This document shows, in pieces, positions 57,724-64,000 of a DNA stretch of 64,000 nt. Position 1 is the stretch's first letter, and every line of letters begins with the position of its first letter. A model generated the notes under the pieces. The model did no database searches. It had not been told where the DNA came from and saw only the letters and a list, made by a program, of their open reading frames with translations. The translations under genes and the position numbers were made by a program. This stretch comes from Diphasiastrum complanatum (lineage: Eukaryota > Streptophyta > Lycopodiopsida > Lycopodiales > Lycopodiaceae): assembly GCA_029204225.1 (NCBI GenBank), contig CM055111.1, positions 47,915,594 to 47,979,593 on the forward strand, written 5' to 3'.

Positions 57724-60700
57724 CTATGAAGATTTGAACATTGATCTTGATATAACTCCAAGATTAGATCTATGCTTGATGAAAGCACTTTTGCTCAAAG
57801 GCTTGGTGAGTAGATCGGCAATACAAGAGGACGAGTTGACATGCTCCAAATAGATTTCTTCTCCAATAAGCTTTTCTCTCACAAAATGGTGTGCCACTTC
57901 TATGTGCTTGCTTCTTGCATGAAATATGGGATTATTGGCAAGAGCTTGGGCCGAGATGTTATCACACTTGATCATTGGTAGATCATCCTCCTTGATGCAC
58001 TTTAGTTCCAAAGCACTTCTTTGGTAGTTGTAGTGAGTGCTTTGTACTCGGCCTCACATGAAGAGAGAGATATAGTATCTTGCTTTTTGGAAAGCCAAGA
58101 TATTAGATTGCCTCCAAGAAAGATAGTGTATGCACTAATAGACTTTCGATCCATCTTGTCACTTGCAAAGTCCGAATCCGAGTAGCCAATAATGGATAGA
58201 TCTTCACTTTTATAGAGTAGACCATAATCACAAGATGAAGATACATATCTTAGAATCCTCTTGGCCATCTTCCAATGATGGATCTTAGGATCTTGCATAA
58301 CTTGACTCAATTTGTGCACACAAAAACTAAGATCGGGCCTAGTAATGGTAAGCCAAATCAAGGAGCCTACAAGACTCCTAAAAAGTGTGATGTCCTCAAA
58401 GGATCTTTCATCACCTTTATTAGGATCTTTTACAATTTGCTCCATTGGAGTATCTATGCTCTTAGAATGGAACACCTTCCAATTGAAAAAACAAGCAAGA
58501 GATATAAGAATTCTTATTGTCACCATCTTTGCAACGGATGCAAAGGTCTCCTCATAATCAAGACCATGGATTTGAGCAAATCCTTTGGCACATAATCTTG
58601 CTTTATGCTTGTTGATGGTGCCATCATGATTGAACTTGATCCGAAATACCCACTTGCAACCAATCACATGCTTGTTGGATGGAGGATCCACAAGCTCCCA
58701 AGTATTGTTGGTGATCAATGCATCATACTCTTGCTTCATGGCATCATACCACTCCTTGGTATTGAGTGCCTCTTGTACATTCTTTGGCTCTTCATGAGAG
58801 ACATAAAAAACATAATTAGTGGAATCAAGATCCACTTGTTTGCCTTTGTCAACATATGAGAGCCTCTTAGGCTCGGATCTATCTCTCATGGATCTTCTTG
58901 GTGAAAAAATCCGAGGAGAGTCTTCTTCAAATCTCGACCCCATCACATCATGATTGTCTTCAAAATCAATAATTGATGATGCATTCATAGATTTCTTGAT
59001 CTCGGCCTCTTCAAATGATGAGTGTTGATCTTCATGAAAGACAACATCTCTACTTTCAACAACTTGAGAAGTAGAGAGTATAAAGAATCTATAGGCCTTC
59101 TTGGTGGATGAGTATCCAACCATGATCCCTTTGCATGCACTAGGATCTTCCTTCTTCCTTGTTTCCAAGGGAATATGGACAAAGCATAAGCATCCAAAAA
59201 CTCTAAGGTGATCAACCTTAGGCTTCTTAAAAAAAAAGATTTCATATGGTGACTTTCCTCCAAGAGCTATATGTGGGAGCCTATTGCAAAGATAATTTGC
59301 ACAATTGATGGCTTCTCCCCAAAAATCTTTGGGCAAAGATGCCTCAATTATCATAGATTTTGCACATTCACATAGAGATCTATTCTTTCTCTCGGCCACT
59401 CCATTTTGAGATGGAGAGTAGGCACAAGAAAACTCTCTTTTAATGCCTTCAAGCTCACAAAAATCTTGAAATTTATTGGAGATATATTCACCACCTTTAT
59501 CACTTCTAAGATCTTTAATCTTGAATGAGAATTGCTTCTCTACATAAGCTTTGAAAATAAGGAAATGATAAAACACCATAGATTTTGAAGCAAGAAGATA
59601 TATCCAAGTGAATCTTGTGTAATCATCAATGAAAGTAACAAAACAAGTGGCTCCTCCCTTGCTTGTAGTTGATGAGAAATGCACATCCGAGTGGATTAAC
59701 TCCAAAGGATGCTTGCTTTTGATAGAAGATCTTGTAAATGGCTTTTTGTGAGATTTAGCAACAGCACAAGCCTCACAAGGCTTGATCTTCTTGGAGAATG
59801 ACTTTGGCAAACCAATAGCTTTGGTCTCTTTGATCATAGAGAGCATGGATTTGTAGTTGGGATGTCCCAACCTCCTATGCCATAATTCCTCCATAGAGAG
59901 CTTGTTCACAAGAGCAACATTACAAGCATTCACATACTCATTTGGATCTAGTTTATAGATGCCACCAAATCTAGATCCTAATGCAAGTATCTCATCATTC
60001 TTCTTGATAGTGCAAGTATCAACATTGAATTCTACATCAAGGCCATTATCAAGCAATTGGCCAGCACTAATAAGATTCTTGGTAAGCTTAGGTACATAAA
60101 GAACTCTAGAGAGAGAAAGAACTTTAGAGGATGCAAGCTTCAAGGGAATGTTCCCTATGCCTTCAATAGGACATTCAAAATCATTTGTAGTGTATATTGA
60201 TTTCCTCACTCCATCATAAGGTGCAATAGAAGAGAAAGAGTCCTTGAAGCTACACATATGTGAAGAGGATCCACTATCAATATACCATAGGCCGTCCTTC
60301 TTGAAAGGAGTAGATGAGAAACTAGAGACCATAAGAGATCCCTCTCCATCACTTGCAATAGTATCTTCCTTCTCATTGGTAATATTGGCTTGCTTGAGTT
60401 GATTCTTCTTTTTGAAGCAATTGGTGGCATAATGACCTTTCTTGCCACAATAAAAGCACTTGATCTTCTTCTTCTTCTTGAGCTTGGATGATGAAGCATT
60501 AGAGGAATCATCTTCCTCCTCATCTTTGTCTTTGGATTTGACTTTGTCCTTGCTTGAGGATTGTTGATGTTGGTTCTTGCTCCTCTCTTTGTGCTTATCC
60601 TTGGCAAAGAGAGCTTTGCCATCATTATGAGTGAGAGAAAGCTTGTCCATCCTCAAGTGCTTGTACTCTTGTCTTGATTCTTCTGAAATTAGCACACTTT

Positions 60701-61238
60701 GGAGAGTCTCCAAACTTGGTAGCTCCTCCTTAATGGCATAGGATTGGACAAGGTTATCAAATTCACTTATCAAGCCATTGAGAATGACTTGAACTAGCTC
60801 ATTTTGATTGATGGAATCACCAATGCAAACAAGCTTTCTATGAATATCTTTTACTCTCAAAACATAACTAGATGCACTCTCATCACTCTTTTGGCTACTT
60901 TGAAAGATTTGATTCCTAAGAGTGAGAAGCCTAGAGGTATTCTTAGCCTCATAGATAGTCTTGAGACAATCCCAAGCTTCTTTGGCTGTTGTACAAGTAC
61001 CTATCTCCCTCAATATCTCATTAGAGACATTCATCTTAATGTAGTGGAGAGCCATCCTAGCTCTCTTTTTGTATTTTTGAACCTCTTGAAGAACTTGTGG
61101 TTCTTCTTCAAGGCCAAGAACTATGTCCATCACGTCTTGAAGAATCAAGATGGACTCCAGCCTCATTTTCCAAATTGAATAATTTGAAGTGGTCAATCTT
61201 TCACTTGGTTCCAACAAGGATGAACCCATTGAAGACAT
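57724..61238 (-). pseudogene. gag-pol of copia element C with RT catalytic core deleted
   Basis: The start is taken as the ATG at 61238 (MSSMGSSLLEPSERL); the frame is open further up only from a TTG. Gag, a CCHC knuckle (CFYCGKKGHYATNC), retropepsin (YIDSGSSSHM), pre-integrase (LWHRRLGHPN), and integrase (LIHSDVHF, RSDKGGEY, NGVAERKNR) are complete. RT begins (GCKWVFRIKFNHDGTINKHK) and then jumps from CFFNWKV to HSKSIDTPMEQ at ~58475, losing the segment with the catalytic YVDD while keeping frame. RNase H (SLSSCEAEYKALTT) follows to a premature TAA at 58002-58004. The last 95 residues (ADLLTKPL) continue in another frame (58011-57724). The deletion makes it unable to copy itself. Confidence 0.95.
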
Positions 61239-61983
61239 TTGAAGTGAAGAAAACTCAAATGATGAACAATAAATGTTGTTACACACTTTCAATAGGATCC
61301 AATAATTGAGTACTATCTCCTCCTATGAAAGATCTTACAACAATTTGTGAATTGATTCTCACTAGCTACTCAAATCTCTCTAAAACAAGATCTGTTTCAC
61401 ATCAAATGATGGAGTATAGGCAAAGTTAGGATCTAACACTCTTAGCACGTGTGAAATACACTAAGAAACCAAATTTGACTCAAATACAATGATATTGCAT
61501 GAAACAAAATGGCTAAGATCTCAAAACAGTGCCTAGATCACATATAGATGAGATTGGCAAGCATACAACTGTGATTTTGGATCAACCAAGCAATCTCTTG
61601 AACAAACCAAATGTGTCCACCCAGGTCTAGGTGCCCTACCTAACCTTCTTCAAAAGCTTATAACTTTTGATTGGCTCAACCAAATGGAATAAAACTGATT
61701 GCAACAGAAACTAGACAAAAATAGCTTCAAAACAAGCTATCAAGCAAGATAAATGGATCAAACATGAGAGAGAATTTTCAAACTGAAATTGGATGTTCCT
61801 CACACGTGTCTGAGCACCTGATTCCGTACAGTACCAGGTCAGACCCAATCAATGTCCTTTTGATCTCTTTTGATCCAAGATTGAACAAGATAGCTAGGAA
61901 AATGGGCCTTGACAACTTATAGCTCAAGATTGATGGAAATTTTTTCACTTAGATGGATCAAAATGCATGGTAACCTTAGGTAG

Positions 61984-61995
61984 GCTCTGATACCA
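61984..61995 (-). other. primer binding site of copia element C
   Basis: On the minus strand TGGTATCAGAGC follows the 5' LTR directly, the initiator-Met tRNA type. Confidence 0.95.
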
Positions 61996-62733
61996 TGTTG
62001 AATTTCACACGTGTGGACTGTCCACTACATGTACTTGTGATCTCCTAAGGTGTGTAGATGCACCAAAATCAAGACTAGATTGAGATTCAAGATCAATCTT
62101 GAATCCTCTGGCAAAAACACGCTACTACATGCATTCAATCACTTCCAACTCTCACTCACACGTGTGGGAAGTATTCAAAAAATAATCTAAGTAAAAACAA
62201 GTTGCTCTCCTCAGGTAGAGAGAGAAAATGCATCATGAGCTCTCGGGTAGAGAGAGAAAGCTAGAAATCCAATAACTCACAAAATTCATGAAATCACCAA
62301 ATCAATTGATTTCAAAATGAGGAGTACAATGATACTAGTAGGTCCACGAGCTACCACTATGCTTAACTATGATTGGACCATATTTTGTCACCTCTTGATC
62401 CTATTGGATCATTGATCTATGCACCTCTTGATTCTATTGGACTATATTCAAGCACACCTCAATTTCCTATTGGACCTCACAAGGTTCCACCTCTAAATCC
62501 TATTGGACCTCTTGGAATTCATCAAACAAAAACTTTACACTTGTCTACACTCTAATTAGCAAGTGTTTAGCCTCTTACTCTATTTTGGCTCAATAGTGGC
62601 ATTACAAGTGGAAATGCATAATTTGCCATCTATGCCAAATTTATTCCTATCAGCATCCTACATCTAGATGCTTGATGTAAAAAACATAAGACCCCTATAT
62701 CTAACATAGATAATCTTTTTTCAATTCTTCACA
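61996..62733 (-). repeat. 5' LTR of copia element C
   Basis: 738 bp, followed on the plus strand by the TTCTC duplication. It differs from the 3' LTR by about 17 scattered changes, mostly transitions. Confidence 0.95.
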
Positions 62734-63039
62734 TTCTCTTGGATTCATCTATCCATTGGTGCACTATCTTGGTGATATCTTGCAATCTTGTGTGTAGAAT
62801 GTATTGTTTAGTTGATATTCGGATCCACACGTGTGAAATATAGGAGCTTACTATTTTTGTATGGACAACAACTTCATTTTATCATAAGTTTGATGTTTGA
62901 TCAAGATCTTGTTGAGTTTGCATCTCTTTCATCAAGTAGATGTTGATTTTCTATATTGCAAATGGTGTAAATAATGTTGTTTTTCTAACCAAAGATCAAT
63001 AGGTGATGTTGGATCTTAATGATTGACAAAATATTCACA

Positions 63040-63052
63040 TCGTATCAGAGCT
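63040..63052 (+). other. primer binding site of copia family B element
   Basis: TCGTATCAGAGCT follows the LTR end ATTCACA. It is the initiator-Met tRNA type with a base change at position 2. Confidence 0.75.
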
Positions 63053-63638
63053 TGCGTTGTAGATTATGAATAAAAAAGCCACATTTATCAAAGATTTGGA
63101 GGAGTTATCAATTCTAGAGTGTGCTAGATTGATTTCTACTCAAAAATCAAGCATTTTGCATATGTAGAATTGATCTTTTGTAGGTCAAAACTAAATTTAG
63201 GTTTATGAACTTAAAGAATTCTAATTTCACACATGGCTTACTGTATTTGGACAATTTTTGATGCATTAGGAAAGCTTCATTAGAGGCTACTAGATTCTAT
63301 ATCAAGTTTTTCACAATTGCATGTAGAATTTGAAATATTCAATTTTTTGTGATTTTTTCAAAATCTTATTTTTTTATTGGATCTCTATTTTTTGAGGTTG
63401 CTGTACTTCAATAGAGTGTGTTTCAATATTAGAAAGTGGCAAGATTCATTAGATTGTAGGTGGATCATAGGTTGATCAGAATTTCTTCATTCAATGTGTT
63501 GATTTGCTAGTTATAGTGCTAGAAGAGAATTGAGAGGTTCCATATCTTTGTGATTTATTTTTAAAAACATTTGTTGTTATTCAAAAGAGTGATTTGTGCA
63601 TTGGAACATGTTGAAAGAGAAGATCAGGTCATTGCAAC
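63053..63638 (+). other. leader of copia family B element
   Basis: Untranslated AT-rich leader shared with 20.6-21.2 kb and 52.4-52.7 kb (both minus). No open frame of note. Confidence 0.65.
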
Positions 63639-63887
63639 ATGGCTACGTCAAGTGGTTTTATGTTGGAAGGCAATGATAGACTTACCTCAAGCGACTATTC
63701 ATTGTGGAAGGTGAGGATGGAATCACTTCTTGAAATGAATGACTTGTTAGATATTTTTTTAGGTGTGGAGGAAAGGCCCATGGAACAACAAGATCAAGGG
63801 AGGTATGACAAGAGAGCTAAAAAGGCTCTACACATGATAATGATGAATGTTACCAATGAACTCCTTAAAGAGGTGGTAAGAGTATAA
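63639..63887 (+). pseudogene. gag N-terminus of copia family B, truncated
   Basis: The ATG frame encodes MLEGNDRLTSSDYSLWKVRM, LLDIFLGVEERPMEQQ and RAKKALHMIMMNVTNELLKE, the start of copia gag, then shifts at GAGGTGGTAAGAG and stops. From ~63880 to the window end the sequence no longer matches gag, so the element is truncated or interrupted there. The gag is the same family as the minus fragment at 38.0-39.0 kb. Confidence 0.85.
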
Positions 63888-64000
63888 AGGAACAATTTGT
63901 TTCGAGCCACAAAGCTCTACTAAATTTAGAGCTCCATTCTGCAGAAACACAAGGGAGCTGCCTAGATGCGAAGACCAAAGCTTCAAGGAGTGAAGACCCG

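Larger units (their letters stand above)
56969..62733 (-). mobile_element. complete copia element C, nested, RT core deleted
   Basis: Minus-oriented element with LTRs of 737 and 738 bp (TGTTGAATTTCAC...AATTCTTCACA) and exact TTCTC target duplications (56964-56968 and 62734-62738). I count about 17 substitutions and one indel between LTRs. It sits inside the family B LTR. Gag-pol is one long open frame except for an in-frame deletion of the RT core and a small deletion with frameshift near the end. Confidence 0.97.
55553..63039 (+). mobile_element. copia family B LTR, interrupted by two insertions
   Basis: The LTR starts TGTGAGAGATTTCAACTAG (55553) and ends ATATTCACA (63039). It is split by a ~1.08-kb unknown insert (~55690-56771) and by copia element C (56969-62733). 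Removing both leaves an LTR like the 21.2-21.8 kb copy, with shared words such as ATTCAAATTTGAAT and TTATGGAGGGAAACCAAG. A primer-binding site, leader and gag start follow on the right, so this is the 5' LTR of a plus-strand element. Confidence 0.8.

Overview
The window looks like repeat-rich nuclear DNA of a land plant. The evidence is plant-type nested Ty1/copia and Ty3/gypsy retrotransposons, one intact single-exon PLS-class pentatricopeptide-repeat (PPR) gene, short (~100 bp) spliceosomal introns, and TE cores riddled with stop codons. The style of the PPR protein and a LINE-like reverse-transcriptase fragment fit a seed-free plant such as a fern or lycophyte, but that is inference. The only gene that looks fully intact is the PPR gene (2936-4903, minus).

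Layout. 1-2.9 kb: unassigned sequence with a 570-bp-arm inverted duplication that keeps an exon-like segment in both arms. 2.9-4.9 kb: PPR gene. 5.2-5.6 kb: LINE-like RT fragment. 7.7-13.65 kb: a complete, young copia element (identical TSDs, near-identical 682-bp LTRs) broken by one stop and one frameshift. 15.3-17.9 kb: two decayed gag pieces (minus) and an exon-like segment. 18.6-23.2 kb: a 162-bp direct repeat, a copia LTR/leader fragment and a copia pol fragment. 23.3-23.7 kb: two terminal exons of an unrecognised gene. 24.3-25.2 kb: duplicated (CT)n arrays and palindrome clusters. 25.4-28.2 kb: a rearranged gypsy pol. 28.3-37.8 kb: two 3.5-kb direct repeats carrying LTR-like and gag-like sequence. 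38-40.5 kb: a copia gag fragment and a second gypsy pol fragment. 40.9-42 kb: two arrays of a 25-bp repeat with RCCGAC (DRE-like) cores. 52.4-64 kb: copia fragments, including one copia element (56969-62733) inserted into the LTR of another.

The main discovery candidate is 44010-51294. A 35-bp inverted repeat (34/35 identical) bounds 7.3 kb that holds four spliced genes in two convergent pairs. The two inner genes diverge from a promoter-like stretch with seven CACGTG G-boxes. One gene (47762-46048, minus) rebuilds across four exons, with matching intron phases, into a histone H3-fold domain followed by a basic and proline-rich linker and a Ulp1/C48-type cysteine protease domain. The other three encode proteins I do not recognise. 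All four are decayed, mostly by in-frame stop codons rather than frameshifts. I see no recognisable transposase and no clear target-site duplication, so mobility is inferred. The architecture suggests a previously undescribed multi-gene mobile element of plants, or a relict of one, whose H3-protease fusion might act at chromatin.
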